Of a DNA stretch of 64,000 bases, positions 33,960-45,218 are shown one piece after another; position 1 is the first letter of the stretch, and each line of letters begins with the position of its first letter. The position numbers were made by a program, and so were the translations under genes. The notes beneath the pieces are model-generated. The model saw only the letters and a program-made list of their open reading frames with translations, did not search any database and had not been told where the DNA came from. The stretch spans positions 1 to 64,000 of the forward strand of contig JAXGGA010003403.1 of NCBI GenBank assembly GCA_038373865.1. Reading direction: 5' to 3'. The DNA comes from Uloborus plumipes (lineage: Eukaryota > Arthropoda > Arachnida > Araneae > Uloboridae).

Positions 33960-34202
33960 TGTCACATCAGTGGTTTGTCGGTTGGAAGGGACCGTAAGGC
34001 GCGCTTTGGTTTTTGATCCAGACAAGAAGCCGAGCAAACCCCTGGTTCAGAATAGATGTAGTTATTGATTCACTTGAAGTTCTTTGACACCACGACCCAC
34101 ATTTAGCGTGCCACAGCCACTAGATCTTTGACAGACTAGAATCGAACCCGGGATCATCCGGTTACGAGTACGACGCCTTACTAATCGGACAATCACGGCC
34201 CC
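33960..34202 (-). mobile_element. tRNA-derived SINE, copy 2
   Basis: Read on the minus strand, the head GGGGCCGTGATTGTCCGATT is followed by AGTAAGG (box A region) and GTACTCGTAACC (anticodon-loop-like, CGT). GATCCCGGGTTCGATTC then contains a near-canonical box B GGTTCGATTC at 34139-34149. The body (TCAAAGATCTAGTGGCTGTG, GGTCGTGGTGTCAAAGA) matches that of the copy at 12993-13216. The 3' end is uncertain and I saw no clear target duplication. Confidence 0.78.
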
Positions 34203-35238
34203 AATACATTTAATGGAAACACGCTGTTACAAATAGAAACAGAAACGTATTTACTCACAAACAGACATCCTGAGAAGTAAAAAGTCAAATTTTTCTTTTA
34301 CAAATACTCTAAGAGCAAAAGAGAACAGCCTTGGATGCAATAAGCAAAATTTTATATCTAGATTCATACAAGAAGAAAGTATCTACAGTTGACAAATTAG
34401 AATTGTGTTTCAATTACCCCTATTGACCTTAGATAATTTAAAAGCAAAAAGCTGGAATATTATCTTCAAAAAAAAAAAGAACAAAAGAAAAGAAGTTGCT
34501 ACGATATGCTTTTATAAGGGAAATATATAGTATTACTAAATATCCTTTTATGGTTTTTCAATCAAAATTTAATCTTTCCTTCACTTTAAAATACAAAACT
34601 ATCTTTTATTTGTTTGGCTATATAAATTTATATAGTGTGATACTGCTTACCAGGATTAAATCGAAATCTCTACTTTCCGTGTTAAATGCTAAATAAAATC
34701 CAAATTTAATGCAGCCGTTAAGACTCAAGAGTGCGACTTCAATAGCAAAAGAAAATCGTTAAAAATCAATTTAAGTAGTAAATACTTTATTTTAGAGCCT
34801 ATAAAGACAAGAACCCTTCTAAAACTTATGACTTTGGGAAACGCGATCAAAATTTAGGATGTGGTAAAAGTAGATTAGGGGGCTGTAGTTGAGAAAATTT
34901 AGTATGAATCTCCTCCGTTCTTGAAGACAAGTTGATCTTATACTATTTGTGATGGATTAAAAATCATTAATTTTACTACATTACTATTAAATAAATAAGT
35001 GCATAGTAAATAAGTTTTTAAATAAATGCACTTCCCGTTACACTGCCACAGAAATAAATTTAAATTATACATGTAGTCGAATTTTTATGGATTTTACTTT
35101 GAAACTAATTTTAATAACCTAAAAATAGGTGCATTAAAAATATGCATACGCAAACTTTGAAAAAGTTTTTTAATTTAATTACTAAAACTGTACTCATTTT
35201 ATTATTATTTTATGGGTATAATAGAAGATATAAGCGTG
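34203..35238. other. Non-coding DNA
   Basis: AT-rich with only short frames (such as 34496-34696); nothing recognised. Confidence 0.5.
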
Positions 35239-35240
35239 TA

Positions 35241-37064
35241 GAGGAAAGTACCCAAAAACGGGATAGCTTATCTATTCTTCACTTTATTTCTTATTGTGTA
35301 CAAGGTACATTCCAAAGTTGACGTCATTTAAAAGTATATACCTTTTCAACAACTAAGAATACCTTGTCACATTTGTTCAATATTATTTATGTGAAAAATA
35401 CTGGTTCAAAAATTCTTATACGAACCCGTTTTACCCTACCAAGGGTGGGTAAAACGGGATAGGGAGTTATTACGTTTTTGCTGATTTTACTTTTACTTTA
35501 GTTTTTGGAACAAAAATAGGCTACGTAGTTGTAAACTTCAAACATTACATAACACAGAGAACGCATAAAAATGTGTCGTATTTTTCTGCTGCTTAGAGAC
35601 AGGCTTTGTGGGCCCATCCCTAGCAGCTTAAGCATTGTATCCAGCTTCCTTCTACAGATTTTGATTCCAGATACAGAGCAGCGTTGCAGAAAATACATGC
35701 TTTATCTTTTTCAGCTTCATCTTCTGAACACGACGACATCCAACCTTGGCTCACTGATGATTTTTTTTTTAGGTTTTCCAATGTTAGGTCTATTTTCCTC
35801 GATTTTTGCTAATGAAGAGTTTTTTTTTCAGGTTCAGAGTAACATTTTTTAACTTTATCTGCCTGTTTAGCCATTTGGTTTTCTTTAACGACTCGTTTGT
35901 TTTGTCATCGGAACATTCAAGAGGCTAGTTTTGGCCGCCCTTTTTTTCAGCTTTTGAGTTCTTTCTCGTTTTTTTTTTTTTTTTTCCTTCTTCTTCTTCT
36001 TCGAACTCAAGTTTATATGGCTTTCCTGTTAAAATTGCTGTTTTCCCCCTCTTAATTTTGAGGTCTTGGTCCAGTCACTTGTGGTGGAGATAGAATTTCT
36101 TTGTGTGATATAGAAAATGGCAGTGGAGGATGATAGTACAGCCCAAGTTCTGTGTCTCCTGTTGAAGTGAACGTTTGGTTAAGGTCTACGTTTGTAATAG
36201 TGTTATCGGTGCTCCCATCACTAGGTGATTCATTCAATACTGTTTCTAGTGGTTGTGATTACTGCATTAGATGCTATGACTGAACTTGAAGATCTTTCGG
36301 ATCTAGCTTCTTTTTTTTTGCAGATTTAATGGTTGTTGGGAAGTCATGTTCTGAGCATCCGGCGATGGTTGACCTGTTGGAAGAGAAGAAGCGAAGAGAT
36401 ATTTATGAAAGGCATCTGAGTTGTACGGGAATATGCCTGCTTTCCTGAACCCATTCACAGAAGTTTAGACAAGAGCTGCTCGTTGAAATGCTGCACTGAA
36501 CATCTTTCCCACTTCTTAGATAGTAATCCCTCTGTCAGGATGGTTAAACTTCCACTAGCGAACTTCTTGCTCGCTTCGTGCTGCTTAAACACATTGACTA
36601 AACGTTAATGGAAACGGTTGGGTAAAACGGGACACACCAAAATTGTATCCCGTTTTGGGCACCCCAACAGTGTCTCGTTTTTCCCGACCATGATGCTTTT
36701 GACAACATAAAGGGCTGACCCCTGAACCGCCACTCACTACTTATATTTAAGTACATGAAATTGTTGCTAAAAGAGTTATGAACAAAACACAGTACTACCC
36801 GGAATTGTTCCGAATGACGGAGAGGCACAAGGATAGTTGTTCTGCAGTCGAAAAAAGTAAAAAGTAAGTAAACATCGCAATTGAAAACTTTGAAAAAATA
36901 TTTCTTTGCGAAATGCGTGGCTAGCGTTGAGATATCAACTGAGAAAGCTGTCATGGCGGTCAAGAGCCAGTTTAGCTTGTCTCCCGCAAGATAGTACTAC
37001 CAGTCAAGCTTCGAGGCTCAATATCCCCTTTTACCCGCCTATCCCGTTTTGGGCAATTCTCCCT
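35241..37064 (-). mobile_element. pogo-like DNA transposon, degraded, 1824 bp
   Basis: Ends GAGGAAAGTACCCAAAAACG (35241) and, reversed, AGGGAGAATTGCCCAAAACG (from 37064) form imperfect inverted repeats that continue GGATA. TA flanks both (35239-35240, 37065-37066), as for pogo. Sub-terminal copies of the motif GGGTAAAACGGGATA or its complement recur at about 35426, 35448, 36610, 36645 and 37025. They may be transposase-binding sites. A broken transposase lies on the minus strand. Confidence 0.8.
35530..36560 (-). pseudogene. pogo-like transposase C-terminal half with PHD-like finger, broken
   Basis: Read on the minus strand. GKMFSAAFQRAALV, then SVNGFRKAGIFPYNSDAFHK (near 36400-36510), is the block that follows the DDE core in pogo/jerky-type transposases. 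Downstream come PPLPFSISHKEILSPP, KIKRGKTAILTGKPYKLE (the basic GKTAILT motif), and a lysine-rich stretch from a poly-T/TTC tract. A zinc finger follows: CIFC...GSWIQCLSCxGWAHKACL...YDTFLCVLC. Two stops lie inside the finger, and frameshifts occur elsewhere. The catalytic DDE domain and N-terminal DNA-binding domain were not recognised between 36560 and 37064, so the element appears internally deleted. A related finger occurs at 10738-10985. Confidence 0.8.
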
Positions 37065-37066
37065 TA

Positions 37067-37718
37067 CTGTGGGAAAGTGCGTTTTGAATTGTATGCACGC
37101 ATTTACCTTGATGTGCGTTTACGCACACACTATTAAAATATTTTGTATCTGATAATATTTAAACAATGAGTATATTAAAGTATAATTCCCCTATATTTTC
37201 AACAGCACCCGCACATTTCAATTCGCTTTGGTACAATCTAAAACTCTCAAAATGAAGTAGGCTTTTGTCAAAATGAAGTAAAAATTGGAAAAATTTGCGT
37301 CGCCGCAAGAGATGGTACTAATGCTCTCTGGTATGCAATGCAGAACACATCCATGTAATAATTAGTGTTTCAAAATGATCTTATCCTGGGGTGGACTTCT
37401 TTTATAAGCTGTTTGAAGCATTTTTTACACTTTTATTCCAGGTTTGTACTCTACATTGCGTACCAGATAACATCTTAGGTCTTCGTTTATGGGGACGTAA
37501 TTTTTTCTTAGGTCCCCAATAAAAATTGGCGTAAAAAGTGCAGATGTTTCAGATACGCGATAAAAAAAAATACTGATTAAGTTTAACAACTCAGCTGCCA
37601 AATTTTGCTAACATCATCCTCTTAGAGCTTAGACTTTTTTTCAAACAGCTGTTCAAATTCAGTACATTTGATTCGGAAACTTCCTATATTTATTTTATTT
37701 CTAGTTTGAAACGTAAAG
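37067..37718. other. Non-coding DNA with a weak inverted repeat
   Basis: CTCTGGTATGCAATGCAGA (37326-37344) is roughly inverted at 37449-37474 (CTCTACATTGCGTACCAGAT), separated by about 100 bp. It may be a small decayed foldback element. Nothing else recognised. Confidence 0.4.
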
Positions 37719-37722
37719 TTAA

Positions 37723-37875
37723 ACCGCGAAGAGATGGCGGGTCGACTGGAAACGGAAACGGATCGTTTCAGCGAGAACGCACGACTTCCCTGCTTACGCG
37801 ATCTCGGAGGTGCAACCTAATTCAAAATGAAGTGATCCGTTTCCGATTCCGGCCGACTCGCTATCTCTTTGCGGT
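37723..37875. mobile_element. 153-bp MITE flanked by TTAA
   Basis: Ends ACCGCGAAGAGATGGCGGGT and (reversed) ACCGCAAAGAGATAGCGAGT are inverted and continue into AACGGAAACGGATC-type blocks. TTAA lies at 37719-37722 and 37876-37879. GC-rich compared with flanks. No coding capacity. TTAA points to piggyBac or Kolobok as mobilising family. Confidence 0.8.
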
Positions 37876-37884
37876 TTAACTATA

Positions 37885-38130
37885 CTGCCATTCTAAGTGC
37901 AAAAGTGGTATCTACAATCGAGCTCAAACTGAGATAAAACTCTTTAAAGTTTTGCGCCACCATGTATTTGATTCAGACGAAACTTTTTCAGAATTTTTTA
38001 AATAATATTTCCCGTTCTCAAATGACCGTATAACATTGTATTTAGGTAAAATACCTGGGGGTAGCTACCTGGGGGCGATAACTCATTTGTTTTTAAAGTG
38101 CAGATACGTCTTTTGTGCTTTGCACGGCAG
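37885..38130. mobile_element. Short DNA element with 4-bp target duplication, copy 1 (246 bp)
   Basis: Ends CTGCCATTCTAAGTGCAAAA and (reversed) CTGCCGTGCAAAGCACAAAA are inverted relatives. TATA is duplicated on both sides (37881-37884 and 38131-38134). The interior matches the element at 59933-60978 closely (GAGCTCAAACTGAGATA, CCCGTTCTCAAATGACC). 4-bp duplications occur in groups such as Chapaev and Sola; I cannot say which applies. Confidence 0.82.
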
Positions 38131-38134
38131 TATA

Positions 38135-40925
38135 CCTTAATATTTGTTTGTTTCATCTTGCTTTAAAAAGTATTCGAAAAACTACCCAGGAAATGCTCAA
38201 TCCCCAGTACCATTGTTGCACTTCTTTTAACACAAGAAAATACAGGTGTAATTGCATACTGCACCTTCCAGCTGAAGGTGAATTACAGAAAGAAAAGAGG
38301 CACAGATATAATTCTAGGGAGGTGGGATCTCCTTGTCTTGATTCCGCTTAATGCTTTAATGACTCAATTAGCTGGATTGAGTGGGATATTTGAACGCTGG
38401 ATAAATGGGCCTTCGTTTGAAGAGGAATTTAATTGCGTAGGAAGTTGTTAGGGAAGTATTTGATTCAGAGTGATTAAGGAAGGCGGAAACTGATGCGCCG
38501 CTAGGTTTATTCGTTCCGCGTAATAGCGAAATTGCTATAATTTCTACCATATGTAAGGTTTCTCAGTTTCTAAAAAGCCCACAAGACAACAAATCAACTT
38601 GAACTGTGTAACATTGAGTATTGTGTTTTTAAATCACTGAGGAAATTTGAATTTGTACCTTATCCGTAAGTATTAGCTTTTGACTTAAATTTTTCAATTT
38701 GATGCAGAATTCGTCAAGAATAGAATAGGAAACGCTGTTTGTGTATGTTTGAAACAAATTGATTTTGAAGAAAATTTTATTGCAGAAAAATAGATCAGAA
38801 AGTTTGATACACTAAAAACTGGTTATTAGTTACTGAAAAATAATTCCGTCACCAGAAATTTTCTGGGTTTGAACTGCAAAAATGTTATAAAAATGATTGG
38901 AAACGTATTTTAAAACAACCTTTATTTTTGGAAGAAAGTTGAAGATATGTATCGAACTTTTATCATGCTTAAAAGACACATGAAAATGAATGTTGAAAAG
39001 AAACAGCAAAACATTCGAGTTAAAATAAAACACTTTTGGTCAATATATCTCCAATAATTTACCTATAGAACCTTTTATTCCTCTAAAATTACAAGAAAAT
39101 ACATAGATTTTGAAAGAAAACTCATTTCTTGTCTTAAAATTCTCACTGTCGTAAAAGTCATAAACTGCTATATTATGTTATTGATACACTTTTGTTTACC
39201 CTTTTCTCTAAATAAACAGCTCATACGTATTTAAAGTAAGAGACTTTTTTTTATAAACAAATATTCTTAAAATGAAGGCAAAAATTAAGATAAAACAGCT
39301 ATGCGTATTTAAATGCTCTCAAGTTTTATAGAGATTAAACAATTGGATGACCTAAAGTTCACTTCGCAAATTTAATACATTCAGGAGACTGAAAAGAGCT
39401 CAAACTTTTATTGAAGCAGAAATTAATTCCTGTGCAAAAGTAAAAATTTTCTACATTACAAAATATTATTGAAAGGTATTTCCAAATGCTAACGTTCACC
39501 AATTTTATATAATTATTTTTGTACACACACAAAAATTTATCTAACTATTATGAGCTTATCATTTCATTCACTCTACTTTGCTTCGCTTTGCTTCACTTTG
39601 CTTACAAGAACGATAACCTTTACTTAACACAGAAATAAACCCCTTCAAAATAAAATAACGGACTCCCATTTTCTTTTTTCATTATAAGAAAAAAAATATA
39701 AAGAAATATATTAGAACAGGCATTTCATGGAAAATGGGAAGGAATAACACTCCCTAGAGATCCTTTTTTTCGGCTGTTATGTGAAAGAATGAAGAAAATA
39801 CACAAGGTGGTTATTATTATTTCTCAGCTTTCTGCTTTCTTTCAAGTCTAAAAAAAAATATTCGAGTAAAAAAATTCATACTTAAGAATTGGTGTAGAAA
39901 ATTAGTTTTCCAATAAACGTTTATAAGCATTATAAAACCTTATTGGTTATAAACCAACATAACACATATGTTTTTTCGGAAGCAAAAATCATTTACAGAC
40001 TTACTACTGTAGGTGAATTAGATTTTCTAGAAGCCTTTTATGTTCGCAAAAATTTAAATAATCTCTGTAATGAATCTTTTACTGTTCCGCATATCTATGA
40101 AATCTTAATCAATTGGCTCAAATTTACATATTCTGACACGTCAAATATTACCTCAGCACATGCATAGATCTAATTTTTCCATCTTTTTCCCTTTTTCGTA
40201 TTTAAACTCAACCATGACCTTGTTTCATTCCATTAGCTTGTTGGGTACTGAAGAAGGAAGCTGTTGCCTCCGAAACATATTTGTCCTTTTTAAAGCTTTT
40301 AATCTTTTAATCGTATTTGTACTTTTAAACGTTGTTTCTCATTTCACATAGCACATATATGCTCTCAAAGAACAACAAATTTATTAAGGCTTCTCTGAAT
40401 TTTCCTGCATAGCTATAAAATGTACTTTTTTCTATGTTCTAAAAAAAGTAATAATATACATATTGGAGAATCGGTATGGATGATATATTGATTTTTTTAA
40501 TGTAACGCTTAAATTTTTCTTATTTTTGTTACTAATGTTGTTTACCAAAATTAAATTTCATGTAATACTGTTAGAATGTTACTATGAAATATTAATTCAA
40601 AAACCTTGATAATAGCGAGCAATGGAAATACCCAATTTATTTCCCTATTAAGTTTATGTGGATAAATAACAGTAGTATCCACTACACGTTTAGAAGCTTA
40701 AGACGTTTTACTTTAACAGTACTGAATCTGTGACTTGTAAGTCGCATTTGACCCATTAAATCCTTTAAGAGAAATATGAAAAACTTAAAGATGAAAATTA
40801 TATAAAAAATTAATTTTTGCGTGGAATTTATGTAAAATGCAAACAAAATTATAATTCACATGAACATTTAATGTTCCAAAAAGGACAAGAAAGGAAGAAG
40901 AAAAAACTCAGTTGTTTTCATTTAC
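38135..40925. other. Non-coding DNA
   Basis: About 2.8 kb without recognisable repeats or genes. Short frames at 38115-38351, 39943-40167 and 40160-40351 have no known motif. A small CTTTGCTTCG-type repeat lies at 39580-39605. Confidence 0.5.
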
Positions 40926-40929
40926 TTAA

Positions 40930-41444
40930 CCCATTAATGCCTAGCGTCCATTTTGAGGGACGGTCCAAAAAGTAAACCAAAAGTTCCCAAAAATAAACAT
41001 TTCAACCAAATAATAGTGTTCAATTATTACTTTGGCATTGTTTCAATTCATTATTAACAGATCGCGGCACATAACCATTGTAAAGTGTGTTCTGTAGCTG
41101 TTTTATTATGATCACTATCAAGAATTACATCGTTCACAATCTCAAGAACAAAAAGCTAAATTTTTAAAATTATTCCCAGCTTCCTAGTTCATGTTGATTG
41201 CTGCTTTTATTTCTTCTTATAAAATGTATTTTTAAATATTATATCGTAGATAGAGAAAAAAATAGTAAAAAAAGTATGTACCCTCTGGGAACTAGTGCCC
41301 TTTTTTGAGGACGATTTTTCTTTTTTTAATTAAAAAAATATTTTTTGCATGATATTTCTAAAAGTATTTTTCCTGTACATTAAACACTATTTGTAACCAC
41401 TATACAAAATATCTTTGGAAAGAAAAATGTCAGGCATTAATGGG
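40930..41444. mobile_element. Non-autonomous TTAA element (piggyBac-like), 515 bp
   Basis: TTAA at 40926-40929 and 41445-41448 flanks the ends CCCATTAATGCCTAG and (reversed) CCCATTAATGCCTGA. Ends beginning CCC next to TTAA are typical of piggyBac-like elements. Related internal motifs TTTTGAGGGACGG and TTTTTTGAGGACGA sit near each end. No transposase. Confidence 0.82.
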
Positions 41445-41538
41445 TTAAGAAGGTATTTACGTTGTGAACGAAAACAACTAAATTGTGCCTTGAAAAATAG
41501 CTAGAAATTAGATATTTTTAAATACATGCTTTGGTGAC

Positions 41539-41784
41539 CTACCGAATGACGAGTAAAACTAGATGAAATAGGTTTCTTCGCATTCGTACACTTGCTGAAG
41601 AGGAAATTATAAGATCGCAAAATTTTAAAAAAGAATGACATCTTGAATTCAAATTATGTTCTTTGCAATCACGAATTGCGATAGGCGAGTGTGTTTGTGT
41701 TTGGCCGTAGGCGTGTGTGTGTGTTGGCGTGTATTTGGGTATGCATGTGAAGAAAATGGATACCTTGGCGCAAATTATAAATTG
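41539..41784. other. GT-rich DNA beside an inverted repeat
   Basis: Contains GTGTGTTTGTGTTTGGCC and GTGTGTGTGTTGGCGTG tracts (41690-41730), mirrored in style at 42015-42050. It is probably part of the same repeat as 41785-41999. Confidence 0.5.
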
Positions 41785-41999
41785 CAAATTTTTAATCCAA
41801 CGTTTTTTAGCACTAATAAGCAGGGATACTACAGACACGTGTTTCGGCGTTACAAGGAACCCCTTTTCCAATGCGAAAAGTCTGCATCCATAAGTTCTCA
41901 ATTTTTTGCATTGTAAAAGGCGTTCCTTGTAACGCCGAAACACATGTCTGCAGTATCCCTGCTTATTAGTGCAAAAAACGTTGGATTAAAAATTTGCAA
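41785..41999. repeat. Head-to-head inverted repeat with hammerhead-like core
   Basis: Arms of about 90 bp: 41785-41875 (read on the minus strand) and 41906-41999 (plus). Both read TTGxAAAAGGxGTTCCTTG, then TAACGCCGAAACAC(A/G)TGTCTG and onward to AGTATCCCTGCTTATTAGTGC. The plus copy forms the stem GGCGTT..AACGCC directly before GAAAC, and ACATGTC follows. This is the order of hammerhead stem II, GAAA, stem III and cleavage triplet seen in PLE-associated ribozymes. The conserved CTGATGA is absent. I annotate it only as a repeat. Confidence 0.6.
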
Positions 42000-42224
42000 T
42001 GTATCCATGTGTTTGCTTATGTCTGTGTGTGTAGGCGTGTGCATGTAGGCGTCTGTAGTACATAGGCGGAGGCCGAGAACCAGAGGAGAACTTGAACCAC
42101 CTGAAGGAGCTGGTGAACGGTGGTGCTCGAAGAGACTCCAATCTGAAAAAGGAACCGCAAAACCAATCACACGATCGAATGAGATTAAATAGCAATTGTG
42201 GTTGCTCCAAAATAAAGCAATTTT

Positions 42225-42830
42225 AACAATGGTATCTTTAAGCAATGATGAAAACTCAAGAATTGTTCGGAAACATGCAGAACTCTCTTAACCTCTTTAA
42301 AATGTCCATTGGATTTCCCTCACTAACAGTGGCATCTTTAAACAATGATGAAAACTCAAAAATTGTTTGGAAATATGCAGAACTCTCTGAACATCTTCAA
42401 AATGTCAATTGGATTTCCCTCACCAACAGTGGCATCTTTAAACAATGATGAAAACTCAACAATTGTTCGAAACATGCAAGATTCTCTGAACCTCTTCAAA
42501 ATGTCAATTCGATTTCTCTCACCAACAGTGTCATCTTTAAACAATGATAAAAACGCAACAATTGTTCGAAACATACAGAACTCTCTGAACATCTTCAAAA
42601 TGTCAATTGGTTTTCCTTTACCAACAGTGACATCTTTAAAAAATGATGAAAACTCAACAATTGTTTGGAAACATGCAGAACCTTCTGAACATCTTCAAAA
42701 TGTTCATTGGATTTCCCTCACCAACAGTGACATCTTTAAACATTAATAATAGCTCAACAATTGTTCGAAACATGCAAAATTCACTGAACCTCTTCAAAAT
42801 GTCTATCGGATTTCAATCACCATCTGCTTA
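42225..42830 (+). repeat. Minisatellite, six units of 99-100 bp
   Basis: Units of the type AATGATGAAAACTCAACAAT, TGTTCGAAACATGCAGAACT, CTCTGAACCTCTTCAAAATG, TCAATTGGATTTCCCTCACC, AACAGTGGCATCTTTAAAC. Units with TTCGAAAC are 99 bp and keep a 33-residue frame (NDENSTIVRNMQ..SLNLFKMSIGFPSPT). Units with one extra G (TTTGGAAAC or TTCGGAAAC) shift it. The mixture suggests a minisatellite rather than a selected protein repeat. Confidence 0.92.
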
Positions 42831-43860
42831 GTTTCAAAAAATACTACTTCGACAAATTTAAAATTGCAATACAGGTCATAATAAATCGGAAAGATATCAA
42901 ATGAGAAAAAACATTCATTCGACTTAATTTAATGCTTCTTGAGAACATTTATAAACGGATACATCAATTAATTTTTGATTATTTTTTCCTTGCTGTTAGG
43001 TATTTTTTTATGAGCAATTCATCTTTTAGTTGGGGAAAAAGTAAACGGAGCTTATAAAAATTCGTCGGAATGTTTTCATCCAATTTCTACCTTACTATCG
43101 ATTTTCGTGTTCCTTTTAGTATTATTGAACTTCTTTTAACTCGAAAGGGCATTTCAGAGAGGCTTGAAGAGCATAAAAATATCCCTCCGTCGCTTGAAAG
43201 GCATCTATTCGTTGAAACGCGTTTTACTTCTTATGTTCATGTTTCGATTTTCCCAAAAGGGAAAGATGTATCAAAAACTTCTGTTATGATTTTGTGTTAC
43301 GTATGTATTTATTTCAAAGTCCTTTACATTTCCTGAAGTCACTTTGCTTCATTTCAGAAAAAAAATATTTTGTGAAATTAATGAAATGTGGCAACTAAAT
43401 ATTTTCTAAGGGTAAAATAAATGGGTGGGGTGAAATGAACAGTACACAAACTGGCAGTATTTGAGAAACTTATTGTTTTATTCACAAGTTATTTCAGGTT
43501 ATTTACGACATAAGCAAAAATTTACAACTAAATTTATGTCTTTGGTAACATTAATTTTAACTAGCTGTCGTGGCCGTCACGAAACTTTCTTCTATATCTA
43601 TCTTATGAATTCCGGTTACAAAATAAAATACGTACTCGCCCGAGTAATTGGAGACAGCTACAATTTCCCAATTATCGTAATAACCCTGCAAATGCAGAAT
43701 CAATGAGCGAAATTGGAAATCATTGCAAAAGCCTTGTTTAGATTAATTGCAAACATTTTATTTGCTAGTAAAAAGAAATTGGCAACAGTTAAAAATTTCA
43801 AATCATTGAAAGTTTTCAGCTGTTTTGATAATTAAATAGCGTGAAAGCGATTTTTTAATG
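42831..43860. other. Non-coding DNA
   Basis: Contains ACTAGCTGTCGTGGCCGTCA near 43560, which resembles the start of some arthropod non-autonomous retroelements and could be the 5' end of the repeat that ends at 44640. Otherwise nothing recognised. Confidence 0.4.
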
Positions 43861-43869
43861 AATTAATTT

Positions 43870-44640
43870 TTCGCATTGTTGACTAAGCGCAAAAATCACC
43901 CCACCCTCCTCCTGGGGCGATTGGCGCCAAAATTTAATCGATGCTTGCTTCCATATTGGGTTAGTGTTATTCCAAATTTCATTCAAATCGCAGCAATATT
44001 TCCCGAGATACAGTAGGTGCAATGACAAAATAAGCACTTTTGATTGCTCCACCCCCCTTTGAGATATTGACACACAAATTGAATCAGCACCTGTACTCAA
44101 TAGGGTCTACCTATGGACCAATTTTCGTTTGATTCCGCCGGTTACTTCCTGAGATATAGCAGTCACCCCCGCGCAGAACACGTGCGATTGCTCCACCCCC
44201 CTTCGAGATATTGACAAACAAATTGAATCAGCACCTGTACTCAGTAGGGTCTACCCATGGACCAATTTTCGTTTGATTCCGCCGGTTACTTCCTGAGATA
44301 TAACAATCACCCCCGCGCAGAACACGTGCGATTGCTCCACCCCCCTTGGAGGAATTCGCTAAACAAAGTCAGGTGCACCAGTTCACATGGTGGTACATAT
44401 GTGCAAAAATTTTTGTTCGATTTCATTCAGTAGTTTTTGCTCTAGCGCGGCCACAAAAACTGGTCACACACATACAGACTCACACACACACAGACAGACA
44501 GACAGACAGACATTTTCCAAAAATGGTCGAAATGGACTCAGCGCACCTCAAAACGTGCAAATCCGTCAAAATTCGACATTCGAAAATTTTCACGAAACCA
44601 ATACTTTCTTCTATATATTAGATATAGAAGAAAGTAAAAA
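43870..44640 (+). mobile_element. Non-autonomous retroelement-like repeat with 144-bp subunits and (ACAG)n
   Basis: GATTGCTCCACCCCCC recurs at 44042, 44186 and 44330, giving two full 144-bp units and a partial third (CCGCCGGTTACTTCCTGAGA, CACCCCCGCGCAGAACACGT). Then follow TTCATTCAGTAGTTTTTGCT, CACACA and ACAGACAG tracts, and a unique tail ending in a hairpin TACTTTCTTCTATAT/ATATAGAAGAAAGTA. The CAGTAGTTTTTGC plus (ACAG)n architecture is typical of RTE-derived or similar elements in arthropods. No protein domain was recognised. Confidence 0.65.
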
Positions 44641-45216
44641 ACGGAATCACATTTCTGTCTTATGCTTGACTCTCTCTAGGAACTAAGAAGATTACTTCTC
44701 TGAACCTTGTTTCTCCTCTAAAATTCCAATTTGTTTCGAAATAGTAGTACATCAGCTTATCTTCTTCATCAAAAAAATATAGTACTCTACCCGAGAAGTT
44801 TTATTCATTTTCCTTTTATTTCGGCGCAGTTTACGTAAAGTGTAGTAAAATGGCTATAATACTAGGGTTAGCTATTTGTGCACTCTAAAACAAGTACAGT
44901 GGTGCAAATGGAAATCACAGTTGCTGCAAGTCTTCCAAAGTATAAACTACGTGGGAAAAAAGCTTGATGTTATTCAACTATTGTACGAACAACATTGCTG
45001 AAAACCAGAACAGGATCACAGAAAAAAAATCAAACTGAAATCATCATGATGTTCCTTCAGACCTATATTCTGCTTCATTCAGATAGGGCTTTCTCCACAT
45101 TGACGTAAAGTAGAAAAATAAAATGGATTACATAGCGTTCTTATGAAAAGTACCCAGATTTTCGGTTTCTGCCTTTGGTTTCGGTCGCGTTTTACGCTGA
45201 TATGGAGCAGGGCCCA
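44641..45216. other. Non-coding DNA
   Basis: Nothing recognised. Confidence 0.5.
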
Positions 45217-45218
45217 TA

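Noticed and set aside
41539..41943. 134-codon minus-strand frame and the overlapping plus-strand frame
   Set aside because: Both run through the inverted repeat and GT-rich tracts and show no domain.
41906..41960. Calling a functional hammerhead ribozyme
   Set aside because: The invariant CTGATGA is missing, so I only report the resemblance as a finding.
42345..42746. 133-codon repeat-containing frame
   Set aside because: It comes from the 99-100-bp minisatellite and is broken by one-base indels between units.
42225..42830. A CRISPR array
   Set aside because: The units are contiguous ~99-bp tandem repeats with no short-repeat/spacer alternation, and the DNA is eukaryotic.
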